From assembly GCA_009886115.1 (NCBI GenBank), contig VFJJ01000060.1, positions 1-42,386 of the forward strand: a stretch of DNA of 42,386 nt. The letters are read 5' to 3'. Source of the stretch: Actinomycetota bacterium. Its GTDB lineage: Bacteria > Actinomycetota > Acidimicrobiia > IMCC26256 > VFJJ01. The notes below the pieces were generated by a model. The model was not told where the DNA came from. It did no database searches and was given only the letters and a program-made list of their open reading frames with translations. Below, piece after piece: positions 1 through 7,770 of this stretch. The first letter of the stretch is position 1, and each line of letters opens with the position of its first letter. The position numbers and the translations under genes were made by a program.

Positions 1-163
1 ACGACCCGGCCGGCCACGACCACGCGTCCGGCGTCGACGACCACGACCCGGCCGGCCACGACGACTCGGCCGACGTTCAACGATGACGACGACGGGCCGA
101 CCACCACGACCCGGCCGGCCACGACCACGCGTCCGGCGTCGACGACCACGACCCGGCCGGCCA
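1..163 (+). repeat. 58-bp exact direct repeat in the surface-protein stalk
   Basis: Bases 1-58 recur exactly at 106-163, a period of 105 bp (35 codons), so the repeat stays in frame. Between the copies is an odd acidic insert (TFNDDDDGP) in an otherwise Thr/Pro/Arg stalk. Shorter fragments of the unit recur to about 215. The copies extend to the window edge, so the full array size is not visible. Such arrays change stalk length by slippage or recombination. Confidence 0.85.
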
Positions 164-804
164 CCACGACGACCCAGGCGGCCACGACCACGCGTCCGGC
201 GTCCACGACGAGCGTTTCTGCGGGGACGACCCTCGGGTCGCAGACACCGCCGACACCGCCGACGTTCCCGACCACGACGAGCTCGGGCCCGGCGGGATCG
301 ACGGGATCGACGGAGCCCACCGTGATCACGGAACCCACCGAGACCACGGAACCCCATGAGAGCACCACCTCCATGGAGGTGCAGTCTTCGACCGCCCCTG
401 CGGGGGAGCCGTCGACCACTGCAGCTTCCGCCACGTCGACATCCGCCCCGATCCCTCCCGAGTCCGAGATCGTCGAGACGGACGGCTTCGGGGATGGCGG
501 CACCGGGTCGATCACCGGGCAGGCGGCTGTGGGGAGCGTGGTGGTCGTGACCTCGCCAGCCGGCACCTCCGTGACCGTCATCCCGAATGGCGATGGGGCC
601 TTCGCCGTGCCCGGGCTCAGCCCCGGTCCCTACGAGGTGACTGTCGATGGGGTCACGACGGTCCAGACCCCCACAGGGCTGGCGTTCACCGGTTCAGACA
701 CCCCGAAGCAAGTGATGCTCGGCATCGCCTGCGTGGTGCTCGGTGCACTGATGCTGCTGCGCGGCAATGACCGCCGATCTGTTCGAGGAGACCGGTCCAG
801 CTGA
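1..804 (+). CDS. C-terminal part of a Thr/Pro-rich cell-wall-anchored surface protein (5' end outside window)
   Basis: The frame is open from base 1, so the gene starts upstream; at least 267 residues are visible. About the first 120 residues are low-complexity Thr/Pro/Arg/Ala sequence typical of an extended, probably glycosylated wall-spanning stalk. A short beta-rich segment follows (around residues 175-215, with a GxFxVPGLxPGPYEVTV pattern) resembling SpaA/Cna-B or carboxypeptidase-regulatory repeats. The C-terminus has the sorting signal LAFTG, a hydrophobic helix (VMLGIACVVLGALMLL) and an Arg-rich tail. LAxTG is the motif of actinobacterial class E sortases, so covalent attachment to peptidoglycan is inferred. 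No catalytic domain is visible in this part. Function is unknown; adhesion or a structural role is possible. Confidence 0.8.
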   Translation, partial: TTRPATTTRPASTTTTRPATTTRPTFNDDDDGPTTTTRPATTTRPASTTTTRPATTTTQAATTTRPASTTSVSAGTTLGSQTPPTPPTFPTTTSSGPAGSTGSTEPTVITEPTETTEPHESTTSMEVQSSTAPAGEPSTTAASATSTSAPIPPESEIVETDGFGDGGTGSITGQAAVGSVVVVTSPAGTSVTVIPNGDGAFAVPGLSPGPYEVTVDGVTTVQTPTGLAFTGSDTPKQVMLGIACVVLGALMLLRGNDRRSVRGDRSS

Positions 805-856
805 GCCGGCAGGCGTCGATGGTCTGACCGCCGCTTGACCGGAGGGTTGACGACAC

Positions 857-887
857 CGCGGAGCGCCCGGCGCACGGGCGTTCCGCG
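857..887. terminator. GC-rich hairpin, probable terminator after the surface-protein gene
   Basis: Arms 857-869 and 875-887 pair over 13 positions with one G-T wobble and a 5-nt loop. It lies about 52 nt after the stop at 804 and between convergent genes. There is no T-tract, which is common in high-GC actinobacteria. The rest of 805-1196 shows only the short tandem repeat at 941-982 and no gene I can support. Confidence 0.5.
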
Positions 888-940
888 CCGTCGCGTCGCC
901 GTGAAGTCACCCCCGGGTCACTCAGCAACCCGAGGACGCC

Positions 941-982
941 AGTGCCCAGGACCACGAGTGCCCAGGACCACGAGTGCCCAGG
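941..982. repeat. 16-bp tandem repeat, 2.6 copies
   Basis: The unit AGTGCCCAGGACCACG occurs at 941-956 and 957-972, followed by 10 bases of a third copy at 973-982. The copies are identical. It lies in the non-coding interval between two convergent genes. Slippage is the simplest origin; no function is visible. Confidence 0.85.
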
Positions 983-1196
983 TGACCTCGCAACCCCGGG
1001 GTCTCGAGCAGCCCGACGTGAGCCCAGGTGCGGGTGGGTCCGGACCGCGGCACCCGACGGGAACCTCACGACCCGGGACCCCGCGCCCAGCAACGCGTGG
1101 GCGTGCACCCCGACGGTTCGGGCAGAGGCGAGGCAGAAGGGGCCGGCGACCTCTCGAGCATCCCGGTCGAGCCGTCAGCCGATCGCTGATCGAGCG

Positions 1197-2060
1197 CTAC
1201 AACAGACCAAAGCTCCCCAGGGGCCACACGCGGATGAAGGCGCGCCCGACGAAGAGCTCGCCGTCGACCGGTCCGAACTCGGTGGAGTCCTTCGAGTTCA
1301 ACCGGTTGTCGCCCAGCATGTAGAAGTGGTCGTGGGTGATCTGGTTCTGGGCGTCGACCCGACCGTCGAGCGACGTCTGCAGGCTCGCCACGATCCGCTG
1401 GCCATCGACCTCCAGCGTCGTGGAATCGATCTCCACGATCACGTCACCCGCTTCGGGCACGTAGTACGGGCCGAACGTCTTCGAGACGACGGTGGCTTCA
1501 AGGTACGGCTCGACGAGCAGCTGTCCGTTGATGTACACGTGGCCGTCTCGCCCTTCGACGACGTCGCCCGGCAGCCCGATGAGCCGCTTGATGAGATCCT
1601 TGATCTCGCTCGTCGCCTGCCCGACCGGGGCCTCGAACACCACGATGTCGCCCCGCTCGGGATCGCCGAACTCGTACGACAGCTTGTTCACGAGCACCCG
1701 GTCCTGCACCTTGAGGGTGGGCACCATCGACTCCGACGGGATGAAGAACGCCTGTACCACGAAAGCCTTGACGATCAGGGCGATCGCCACGGCCACGCCG
1801 ATGAGGATGATCAGCTCGAGCCCCTGCCGGGCGGCTCGTCGTGACGGGCCCTCGGAATCGGGCGCAACGTCGGCGCCGAGCTCTGCCGGTGCGTCCCCCC
1901 CCGTGTCGGTCATGCCGGCGGGAACGTCGTACCACGGCGCGGTGGCGTCGACCGGGGGCCCGGGGCGGACATCGACCCTGAGACCCGCGACCTTGCTCAG
2001 CCCATCGTCAGTCGGATCATGGCCAACTTGGCGACTCTCGCCGTCCTCGCTCGACTTCAC
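1197..2060 (-). CDS. lepB: Signal peptidase I
   Basis: This 287-residue membrane protease removes signal peptides from Sec/Tat-exported proteins. A disordered N-terminus of about 78 residues precedes one transmembrane helix (about 81-105, LELIILIGVAVAIALIVKAF). The catalytic Ser is about 111 in PSESMVPTL and the general-base Lys about 158 in LIKRLIGLPGD. The HFYMLGDNRxxSKDS box near the C-terminus is also family-typical. The GTG start at 2060 is preceded by AGGATG and lies 3 nt after a 27-codon ORF that itself overlaps pafC, so lepB looks translationally coupled to the paf genes. The N-terminal cytoplasmic extension is longer than in most homologues. Confidence 0.93.
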   Translation of the reverse strand: MKSSEDGESRQVGHDPTDDGLSKVAGLRVDVRPGPPVDATAPWYDVPAGMTDTGGDAPAELGADVAPDSEGPSRRAARQGLELIILIGVAVAIALIVKAFVVQAFFIPSESMVPTLKVQDRVLVNKLSYEFGDPERGDIVVFEAPVGQATSEIKDLIKRLIGLPGDVVEGRDGHVYINGQLLVEPYLEATVVSKTFGPYYVPEAGDVIVEIDSTTLEVDGQRIVASLQTSLDGRVDAQNQITHDHFYMLGDNRLNSKDSTEFGPVDGELFVGRAFIRVWPLGSFGLL

Positions 2061-2063
2061 GGA

Positions 2064-2147
2064 TCATCCTGACAAGGTCGGGAGCAGCGATCGTGCCTGC
2101 ACCTGGGTATCGAGCGTGGACCGGCCAGCCTTGAGCAAGCGGCTCAT
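2064..2147 (-). CDS. 27-codon ORF packed between pafC and lepB
   Basis: The ORF starts at an ATG overlapping the pafC stop (TGATG) and ends 3 nt before the lepB GTG. It encodes a 27-residue peptide beginning MSRLLKAGRSTLDTQ. I recognise no family. In Mycobacterium a TatA gene follows pafC, but this peptide has no TatA-like helix. The exact stop-start overlaps on both sides suggest that it is translated, either as a micro-protein or as a coupling cistron carrying ribosomes to lepB. A chance ORF is possible at this size. Confidence 0.4.
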   Translation of the reverse strand: MSRLLKAGRSTLDTQVQARSLLPTLSG

Positions 2148-3103
2148 CACGTCGTCTCCTCGACACCGTAGCGGGCGAGGACCCTCGCGGCGGCGGCACG
2201 AGCGATGCCGATCATCTCATCGGGAGCCACGATCTCGGATCGGGGTCCGAGCCGCAGTGCCAGGCGCTCGAACCAGGCCTGACCGCTGACCGCCAGCACG
2301 ACTCGGATCCGACCGTCGGCCACGACATCGGTCTCGAGCACCGGGTAGGACTCCACGACCCAGCGATCGTCTTCAGCGAGGAGCATCTCGACTCGGGGAT
2401 CGTCGGCCCCGGCCCGGAACGTGTCGGCCGCGGGGACGACATCGGGCGCCGGGAACGTGCCCCCCGTGGAATGGACGCTGCGGATACGGTCGACGCGAAA
2501 CAGCCGCTCGTCGCCGGCTTGGTGGCACCAGGCCGCCAGGTACCACTCGCCGCCGGCGCTGTGCACCGCCCACGGATCGACGACGCGGACCGTCTCGACG
2601 TCGCGTCCGAAGCTGTAGTAGCCGATCTCGAGCTGACGACGTGCGGCCACGGCCTCCTGCAGGGTGCTGATCGTGTCGTCGCTCTGACCGATCGTCCCCA
2701 TCTCGACCGTGAGGCCCTCGACGGGGCCCAGCACCCGGGCCAGCTTCGCCAGCGCGTCGACCAGCGGCCCCTCGGCGTCGGAGCCTGGCACGGCCAGGAG
2801 CGCCCGACCGGCCGCCAGGATGGCGAAGCCCTCGGCCGCGGTGAACCGCAAGGGACGGTCGAGGTACTCGGCCATCCTGATCCGCACCCTGTCGTCGACC
2901 AGATCGACCTCGATGAGCCGATCGGGCGTGTAGGGAGGCAGCCCGCACATCGGGAGGATCTCGAGATCGCGTTCGATCTCGCGCTCGGGAATCCCGAAGC
3001 GTCGGGCCAGGTCGCCAATGGTCACACCGGGATGGGCGAGGATCCACGGCACCACGGCCAACATGCGCCGGAGCCGTTCGGAGGCGTTCGGACGGGCGGC
3101 CAT
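2147..3103 (-). CDS. pafC: PafC, WYL-domain transcriptional regulator
   Basis: This 318-residue protein has an N-terminal winged HTH (about 1-60; LARRFGIPEREIERDLEIL), a WYL domain around residues 145-215 (IGYYSFGR... VDPWAVHSAGGEWYLAAWC... FRVDRI) and a C-terminal WCX-type region. With PafB it forms the PafBC activator, which in mycobacteria induces most of the RecA/LexA-independent DNA-damage response; the WYL domain is thought to sense single-stranded nucleic acid. The start at 3103 is chosen because its ATG overlaps the pafB stop by one base (TGATG); an upstream in-frame start would run into pafB. PafB and PafC are similar in architecture and are assigned by gene order after pafA. Confidence 0.88.
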   Translation of the reverse strand: MAARPNASERLRRMLAVVPWILAHPGVTIGDLARRFGIPEREIERDLEILPMCGLPPYTPDRLIEVDLVDDRVRIRMAEYLDRPLRFTAAEGFAILAAGRALLAVPGSDAEGPLVDALAKLARVLGPVEGLTVEMGTIGQSDDTISTLQEAVAARRQLEIGYYSFGRDVETVRVVDPWAVHSAGGEWYLAAWCHQAGDERLFRVDRIRSVHSTGGTFPAPDVVPAADTFRAGADDPRVEMLLAEDDRWVVESYPVLETDVVADGRIRVVLAVSGQAWFERLALRLGPRSEIVAPDEMIGIARAAAARVLARYGVEETT

Positions 3104-4044
3104 CAGGCCGGGCTCCCTGGGCCGGCGCAACGGATGCGGAGCCACTCCACCAGGTCGTCGCGCAGCTCATCGGGAGACAGCACCTCGGCCCGGTCGAGGA
3201 AGCCGAGCACGAAGCTCCGGAACGCCTCGCGGTTGGTGACCGCCAGGCGCACCACGACACCGTCGGCGCGGCGCTCGACGACGGCCTCCTCGCCCAACTG
3301 GGCCACGATGCTCTGTGCGTGGGTGTCGTCGATCAGCACCAGAGCCTCGATCGCCGCATCGCCGCCGAAGCTCCACGGCTGGTCGCGCAGGGCGGTCTGC
3401 GGGTCGAAATCGGCGGGGCGCTCGAAACGCCCGGGCGGTCCGACATCGACGGCGCCTTCGACGCGGTCGGCCCGGAACGATCGTTGAGCCCCGCGCACCT
3501 GGTCGAAACCGATCGCGTACCAGTGCCCTCGCCGGAACACGATGGCCCAGGGCTCGACCCGCCGATCCTCGTTCCTGTACCGGAACGACGCCACGGCCCG
3601 AAGTCGGTACGCCTCGAACAGACGGGGCAACGCCGCGACCGTCGGCAGCGCCGCGAGCCTCGGGGTGCCGGTGTCACCGCCGCCACCGAGCTTCCAGAGC
3701 GCCTCGCGTCCTTGTCCCTCCTGGATGTGCACGGCCGTCACCGCTGCCGCGAGCGCCGTTCGCTCGTCGGCCGTGAGCTCGAGATCGGGGAGGTAGTACT
3801 CGCCGGGCAGGATCCGGTAGGCGACATCGCCGGTTCCGCCGAGGTGATCGGTCACCGCCAGGGTGATCGGCACGCCGAGCTCGCGCAGCGTCTCCTTGTC
3901 ACGCTCGAACTGCCGACGTCGCGACTCGAGCGCCTCGGGGTAGCCGGGCACCCGTTCGGTCACCTCGTCGAGCGTGAGCGGTCGACGGGTCGCGAGCATG
4001 ACCGCGACCAGGTTCGTGAGACGTTCGAAGCGGTCGATGGTCAT
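3103..4044 (-). CDS. pafB: PafB, WYL-domain transcriptional regulator
   Basis: This 313-residue protein has an N-terminal HTH (MTIDRFERLTNLVAVML... LTLDEVTERV), a WYL core (about 165-235; VASFRYRNEDRRVEPWAIVFRRGHWYAIGFD... FRADRVEG) and a C-terminal WCX region. It is the expected partner of PafC in the PafBC heterodimeric activator of DNA-repair genes. It begins 21 nt after the pafA stop and ends in a one-base overlap with pafC, so the three are probably one transcript. PafBC is not needed for pupylation itself; the linkage to pafA is conserved in actinobacteria. Confidence 0.9.
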   Translation of the reverse strand: MTIDRFERLTNLVAVMLATRRPLTLDEVTERVPGYPEALESRRRQFERDKETLRELGVPITLAVTDHLGGTGDVAYRILPGEYYLPDLELTADERTALAAAVTAVHIQEGQGREALWKLGGGGDTGTPRLAALPTVAALPRLFEAYRLRAVASFRYRNEDRRVEPWAIVFRRGHWYAIGFDQVRGAQRSFRADRVEGAVDVGPPGRFERPADFDPQTALRDQPWSFGGDAAIEALVLIDDTHAQSIVAQLGEEAVVERRADGVVVRLAVTNREAFRSFVLGFLDRAEVLSPDELRDDLVEWLRIRCAGPGSPA

Positions 4045-4065
4045 CGGATCAGGCAGCGACCGAGC

Positions 4066-5424
4066 TCAGAGCGACGCGATCAGGCGTTCGACCCGCTCGT
4101 CCTGGAACTTGAAGGGGTCCTTGCACAGCAGCGTCCGCTGGGCCTGGTCGTTGAGCTTGAGGTGCACCCAGTCGACCGTGTAGTCGCGCTTCTTCGCCTT
4201 CGCCTTCTTGATGAACTCGCCTCGGAGCTTGGCCCGGGTCGTCTGCGGCGGGTTGTAGACGGCGTCCTCGATCGCCTCGTCGGTGGTGATCCGCTCGACC
4301 ACGCCCTTGCGCTCGAGCAGGTAGTACAGCGAGCGGTTGCGATCGATGTCGTGGTAGGCCAGATCGAGGAGCGCGACCTTGGGATGCGTGAGCGCCAGGC
4401 CGTGCTTGGCCCGGTACTGCTCGATGAGGTGGTACTTGATGACCCAGTCGATCTCCCGACCCATCTCGAGCGGGTCGGTCTCGAGCGCGGTCATCGCCCG
4501 CTCCCACATGGCCAACGCCCGGGTCTCGTGCTCACCGAGGCCCTTGCGGTCGGCAAACTTCTTGGCCCGCTCGAGGTACTCGGACTGGATCTCGAAACCC
4601 GAGAGCTCACGCCCGTTGGCCAGTCGCACCTTGCGCTTGCAGGTCATGTCGTGACTGATCTCGCGAATGGCCCGGATCGAGTTCTCGAGGGTCATGTCGC
4701 GCCACGATCCCTTCGACTCCTCGAGCATCCGGAGGACGATCGACGTGGCGCCGAGCTTGAGGAAGGTCGTGTGCTCGCTCATGTTGGAGTCGCCGACGAT
4801 CACGTGCAACCGGCGGTACCGCTCGGCATCGGCGTGCGGCTCGTCGCGGGTGTTGATGATCGGGCGGCTCCTGGTGGTCGCCGACGAGACGCCCTCCCAG
4901 ATGTGCTCGGCCCGCTGGCTCACCGAGTACAACGCGCCGCGGGCCGTCTGCAACAGCTTGCCCGCGCCGGCGTAGATCTGGCGCGACACGAAGAAGGGGA
5001 TGAGCACGTCGGTGAATTTCGTGAAGTCGCCGTCGCGCTCGACGAGATAGTTCTCGTGGCAACCGTACGAGTTCCCGGCCGAATCGGTGTTGTTCTTGAA
5101 CAGGTAGATCTCGCCCCGGATGCCCTCCTCGCGCAGTCGCTGCTCGGCGCTGGCCAGCAACCGTTCGAGGATGCGCTCACCGGCCTTGTCGTGGATCACG
5201 GCGTCGAGCACCGAGTCGCACTCCGGCGTCGCGTACTCGGGATGACTCCCGACATCGAGGTACAGCCGGGCGCCGTTCTCGAGGAACACGTTCGACGATC
5301 TGCCCCACGACACGACCCGGCGGAACAGGTACCGGGCCACCTCGTCGGGGCTCAGCCGCCGCTGACCCCGAAGCGTGCAGGTGACGCCGTACTCGTTCTC
5401 CAGCCCGAAGATCCGTCGTTCCAT
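4066..5424 (-). CDS. pafA: Pup-protein ligase PafA
   Basis: PafA phosphorylates the C-terminal Glu of Pup with ATP and joins it to a substrate lysine. The 452-residue length equals that of the Mycobacterium protein as I recall it. Diagnostic segments are [16 protein letters not shown] (nucleotide-binding Glu), [14 protein letters not shown] with the catalytic Asp, [37 protein letters not shown] and the C-terminal [19 protein letters not shown]. The start is placed at 5424: a TACACT -10 box ends 10 nt upstream, and a longer reading would add 23 unconserved residues across that box. PafA is homologous to Dop at 7771-9282 but lacks Dop's N-terminal insertion. Confidence 0.97.
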   Translation of the reverse strand: MERRIFGLENEYGVTCTLRGQRRLSPDEVARYLFRRVVSWGRSSNVFLENGARLYLDVGSHPEYATPECDSVLDAVIHDKAGERILERLLASAEQRLREEGIRGEIYLFKNNTDSAGNSYGCHENYLVERDGDFTKFTDVLIPFFVSRQIYAGAGKLLQTARGALYSVSQRAEHIWEGVSSATTRSRPIINTRDEPHADAERYRRLHVIVGDSNMSEHTTFLKLGATSIVLRMLEESKGSWRDMTLENSIRAIREISHDMTCKRKVRLANGRELSGFEIQSEYLERAKKFADRKGLGEHETRALAMWERAMTALETDPLEMGREIDWVIKYHLIEQYRAKHGLALTHPKVALLDLAYHDIDRNRSLYYLLERKGVVERITTDEAIEDAVYNPPQTTRAKLRGEFIKKAKAKKRDYTVDWVHLKLNDQAQRTLLCKDPFKFQDERVERLIASL

Positions 5425-5434
5425 GGTGGCGAGG

Positions 5435-5440
5435 AGTGTA
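5435..5440 (-). promoter_or_regulatory. -10 box of pafA (near-leaderless)
   Basis: TACACT on the minus strand ends 10 nt before the pafA ATG, so transcription should begin within about 3-4 nt of the start codon. No clear -35 hexamer is seen. It implies that pafA-pafB-pafC can be transcribed separately from prcBA. Confidence 0.55.
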
Positions 5441-5587
5441 AGCCCTCCCCGCGCTCTGCGTCTGGACCCGATGCATCCGTCCGGCCAGGTCACATTCGGT
5501 GCTGCCGCCGGTCGAGCCTGGTCGGTCCTTCGACGTGGGATCGGGAGGATCCAACGGCACGTGCTCGCTGATCTCCTGGCTTCGGCT

Positions 5588-5723
5588 TCAGACGTCGTCG
5601 GCCAGGAGCTCTCCGAGGCGACGGTCGAAGAGCCCGTTCGTAGGCCACGCTCGCCTCGTTGATCAGGCCCTCTCGACGCAGCAGGTCGGCTCGGGCGGAG
5701 TGGTACTCGGCCAGGGCTACCGC
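5588..5723 (-). pseudogene. Fragment of an ECF-type RNA polymerase sigma factor C-terminus
   Basis: The minus strand encodes [20 protein letters not shown] and then VAYERA in one frame, and [14 protein letters not shown] plus stop in the next frame. This matches the helical C-terminal tail of SigJ/DUF6596-type sigma factors (YHxxRADLLRRLGRxxEAxxAYERAL...ERRFLxRRLxEL). The expected segment between AYERAL and the RRL helix is shortened and the frame changes there. No start or upstream sigma domains are recognisable, and only about 45 residues of similarity remain. It occupies much of the 364-bp space between prcA and pafA; the rest of that space shows only the pafA promoter. The family call is from memory of the pattern. 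Confidence 0.5.
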
Positions 5724-5788
5724 TGAGCTTCGGTGTGGACGCGATCGGCCAGCGATGCCGACGATCAGGGTGGGCCCAACTGCCGCGA

Positions 5789-6475
5789 TCAGCCTGCGAG
5801 CAGCTCGGCGACCTCGGCGACGGGGAGGCGGCGGAACGTGCGACGACCGCTGCCTCGGTCGAGGACGGCCACCTCGAGCTGGGTGGCCTCGAGCGTCCGG
5901 TCGTCGGGCTTGCCCAGCGCCGAGGCCCCCAGGCGGACCGCTTCCCCGCGGCTCAGGCCCTCGCTGAATTGGCCTTCGAGCGCGTCGCCGATCGCTTCGG
6001 CGTTGCCGCCCAGCACCGAGTACCCGTGCTCGTCCATGACCGTGCCGTCGTAGAGGATGTGGAACAGACGGTTGGGATCGAGAGCGGTGACACCCACCGA
6101 GGCGACGAGGATCTCGACCTCGTAGGGCTTCATCTCGTGCGTGAAGATCTGCCCCAAGAGCTGGGCGTACGAGTTGGCCAGCGAACGGGCGTTCACGTCG
6201 TCGCGTGAGTACTGGTAGCCGGTGACGTCGGCGTGGCGGATGCCGGAGATCTTCAGCTGCTCGAACTCGTTGTAGCGCCCGACACCGGCGAAGGCGATCC
6301 GGTCGTAGATCTCGGCGATCTTGTTGAGCGACGAGGACGGGTTCTCAGCCACCAGGGCCACCCCGTCGAGGTATTCGAGCCCCACGAGGGCCCGGCCCCG
6401 GGCGATGCCCTTGCGGGCGTAGTCGGCGCGGTCTTTCATCACCTGTTCGGGTGACATGTAGTACGGCATGCTCAT
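5789..6475 (-). CDS. prcA: 20S proteasome alpha subunit PrcA
   Basis: This 228-residue protein forms the outer heptameric rings of the core particle and gates the entry pore. The N-terminus ([29 protein letters not shown]) is the typical actinobacterial gate and H0 helix. [19 protein letters not shown] and [19 protein letters not shown] are proteasome-fold strands. There is no catalytic Thr, as expected. The start overlaps the prcB stop (ATGA), so the two subunits are translationally coupled, which suits equal stoichiometry. A decayed sigma-factor fragment follows before pafA. Confidence 0.96.
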   Translation of the reverse strand: MSMPYYMSPEQVMKDRADYARKGIARGRALVGLEYLDGVALVAENPSSSLNKIAEIYDRIAFAGVGRYNEFEQLKISGIRHADVTGYQYSRDDVNARSLANSYAQLLGQIFTHEMKPYEVEILVASVGVTALDPNRLFHILYDGTVMDEHGYSVLGGNAEAIGDALEGQFSEGLSRGEAVRLGASALGKPDDRTLEATQLEVAVLDRGSGRRTFRRLPVAEVAELLAG

Positions 6476-7371
6476 CGGGGCACCTCTGTCGTGACCCCGG
6501 CGCCATCAGGCGCGCGACTGGGCTCGGTCTCGGCCTGCACCCGGCGGGGGCCACCCAAGGCCGGAGTGTCGACCAGCCGTGAGGCCCGCTCGGCCAGTTC
6601 TTCCTCGGGGACCGTCGCGATGCCGTCAGCGGTGACGATGACGACCGACGGATAGATCCGCCGGATCAGATCGGGGCCACCAGTGGCTGAGTCTTCGTCG
6701 GCCGCTTGGAACAGGGAGGCGAGCGACAGATCGATCACGGCGTCACGGTCGAGCTCAGCGCGCCAGAAGGCCTTGATCCAGTTGCGCGCGTGGACGCCGC
6801 CCGAACCCGTGGTCGCGTAGTCGGCTTCTTCGTAGCGACCCCCGGTGATGTCGTAGCGGAACACCCGTCCCCGCTCCTGACGCCGGTCGTACCCGCAGAA
6901 CAAGGGAACGACCACCAGCCCTTGGAAGGCGGCCGGCAGGTTGGCTCGGATCATCTGCGAGAGCTTGTTGGCTTTGCCCTCGAGCGACAGCGGCCCACCA
7001 GACACCTTCTCGTAGTGCTCGAGCTCGGTGGCGAACAACCGCACCATTTCCATGGCCGGGCCAGCAGCTCCAGCGATGCCGACCACCGAGTGGGCATCGG
7101 CGGGGAACACCTTGTCCATCGCTCTGCTGGCGATGGTGTGACCCTCGGTGGCGCGACGGTCCCCGGCCATGAGCACACCATCCCTGCACCGTATGGTGAC
7201 GATGGTCGTGCCGTGAGGTATCCCCAGCGGCGAGTGGGGAGTCGCGTCACCTCCGGCGGTCGGCAACGCACTTCCGGGAAGGAGGTGCGGCGTGCGACGG
7301 CGGAGCAGGTCGGAGAAGGATGCGCCGGGATCGTCACCAGCGCCGAAGACGGGAAGCGGGAGGTCGGTCAT
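6472..7371 (-). CDS. prcB: 20S proteasome beta subunit PrcB (catalytic)
   Basis: This is the Thr-protease subunit of the inner rings. The 54-residue propeptide (containing DFGAGDDP-like acidic and LLRRRTPHLLPG segments) ends at Gly before the nucleophile Thr55 in HGTTIVTI. Asp and Lys of the active site are in VLMAGDRRAT and MDKVFPADAH. TGSGGVHARNWIKAF and DEDSATGGPDLIRRIYP are conserved. I chose the ATG at 7371: a TACGCT -10 box lies 9 nt upstream, and the propeptide length then matches the Mycobacterium protein (about 57). A start at 7431 would add 20 residues. It overlaps prcA by 4 nt. Confidence 0.94.
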   Translation of the reverse strand: MTDLPLPVFGAGDDPGASFSDLLRRRTPHLLPGSALPTAGGDATPHSPLGIPHGTTIVTIRCRDGVLMAGDRRATEGHTIASRAMDKVFPADAHSVVGIAGAAGPAMEMVRLFATELEHYEKVSGGPLSLEGKANKLSQMIRANLPAAFQGLVVVPLFCGYDRRQERGRVFRYDITGGRYEEADYATTGSGGVHARNWIKAFWRAELDRDAVIDLSLASLFQAADEDSATGGPDLIRRIYPSVVIVTADGIATVPEEELAERASRLVDTPALGGPRRVQAETEPSRAPDGAGVTTEVPR

Positions 7372-7380
7372 CGTCGGAGG

Positions 7381-7386
7381 AGCGTA
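7381..7386 (-). promoter_or_regulatory. -10 box of prcB (near-leaderless)
   Basis: TACGCT on the minus strand ends 9 nt before the ATG at 7371. The same hexamer precedes the ABC ATPase at 31451 and vapB at 41354. It gives prcBA its own promoter 97 nt downstream of the pup stop and supports the shorter PrcB start. Confidence 0.5.
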
Positions 7387-7467
7387 GTCGAGCGAGCACC
7401 ACCCGACGTCGGCCCGAGGATCGACGCTCATCGACGTCGGCGCACCGTGGGTCTCGGGGACCGCCGA

Positions 7468-7668
7468 CTACTGGCCGCCCTTTTGGATGTAGTTGCGGAC
7501 GAACTCTTCGGCGTTCTCCTCGAGCACCGAGTCGATCTCGTCGAGCAGGTCGTCGAGCTCTTCCTTGATCTTCTCGCCCTGCTTCGGGGGCGCGGCGACC
7601 TCGGCGCTCTCGGTGACGTCGTCGTCACGCTTCGAAGTGGGTTTGGCCTTGCGCTCTTGTGCAGCCAT
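7468..7668 (-). CDS. pup: Prokaryotic ubiquitin-like protein Pup
   Basis: This is a 66-residue, acidic, largely disordered modifier. The core helix ELDDLLDEIDSVLEENAEEF is the segment that forms a coiled coil with Mpa, and the end is VRNYIQKGGQ. The terminal Gln means that Dop must deamidate it to Glu before PafA can use it. The start at 7668 (MAAQERK) is preferred: GGAGG stands 4 nt upstream and a TATGGT -10 box lies 10 nt upstream; the earlier ATG at 7683 falls inside that box. It lies between dop and prcB, the standard order. Confidence 0.97.
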   Translation of the reverse strand: MAAQERKAKPTSKRDDDVTESAEVAAPPKQGEKIKEELDDLLDEIDSVLEENAEEFVRNYIQKGGQ

Positions 7669-7678
7669 CGTGCCTCCG

Positions 7679-7684
7679 ACCATA
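7679..7684 (-). promoter_or_regulatory. -10 box of pup
   Basis: TATGGT on the minus strand ends 10 nt before the pup ATG, with GGAGG between. Pup, needed in excess of the enzymes, would thus have its own promoter downstream of dop. Confidence 0.45.
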
Positions 7685-7770
7685 ACACGGGCCCCGACGC
7701 GGCAATGACGTTCTGGTGACCGTGTCGGCCGCCGATCGCCCGAGTTGCGCGCGGCCGTGCCGCCCTGCCG

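Noticed and set aside
1-320. Repeat array as a CRISPR
   Set aside because: Repeats are coding, in frame, with unequal spacing and no unique spacers; no cas genes.
941-982. Short tandem repeat as an attachment site or iteron origin
   Set aside because: Only 2.6 copies, GC-rich, no replication or integrase gene nearby.
2064-2147. TatA, which follows pafC in Mycobacterium
   Set aside because: The 27-residue peptide has no transmembrane or amphipathic helix of TatA type.
3319-5571. Long plus-strand open frame (750 codons) opposite pafA/pafB
   Set aside because: Antisense to well-conserved pafA and pafB; composition is a codon-position shadow and no family is visible.
7372-7431. 20-residue N-terminal extension of PrcB
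   Set aside because: It contains the TACGCT box, is not conserved, and would make the propeptide longer than usual.
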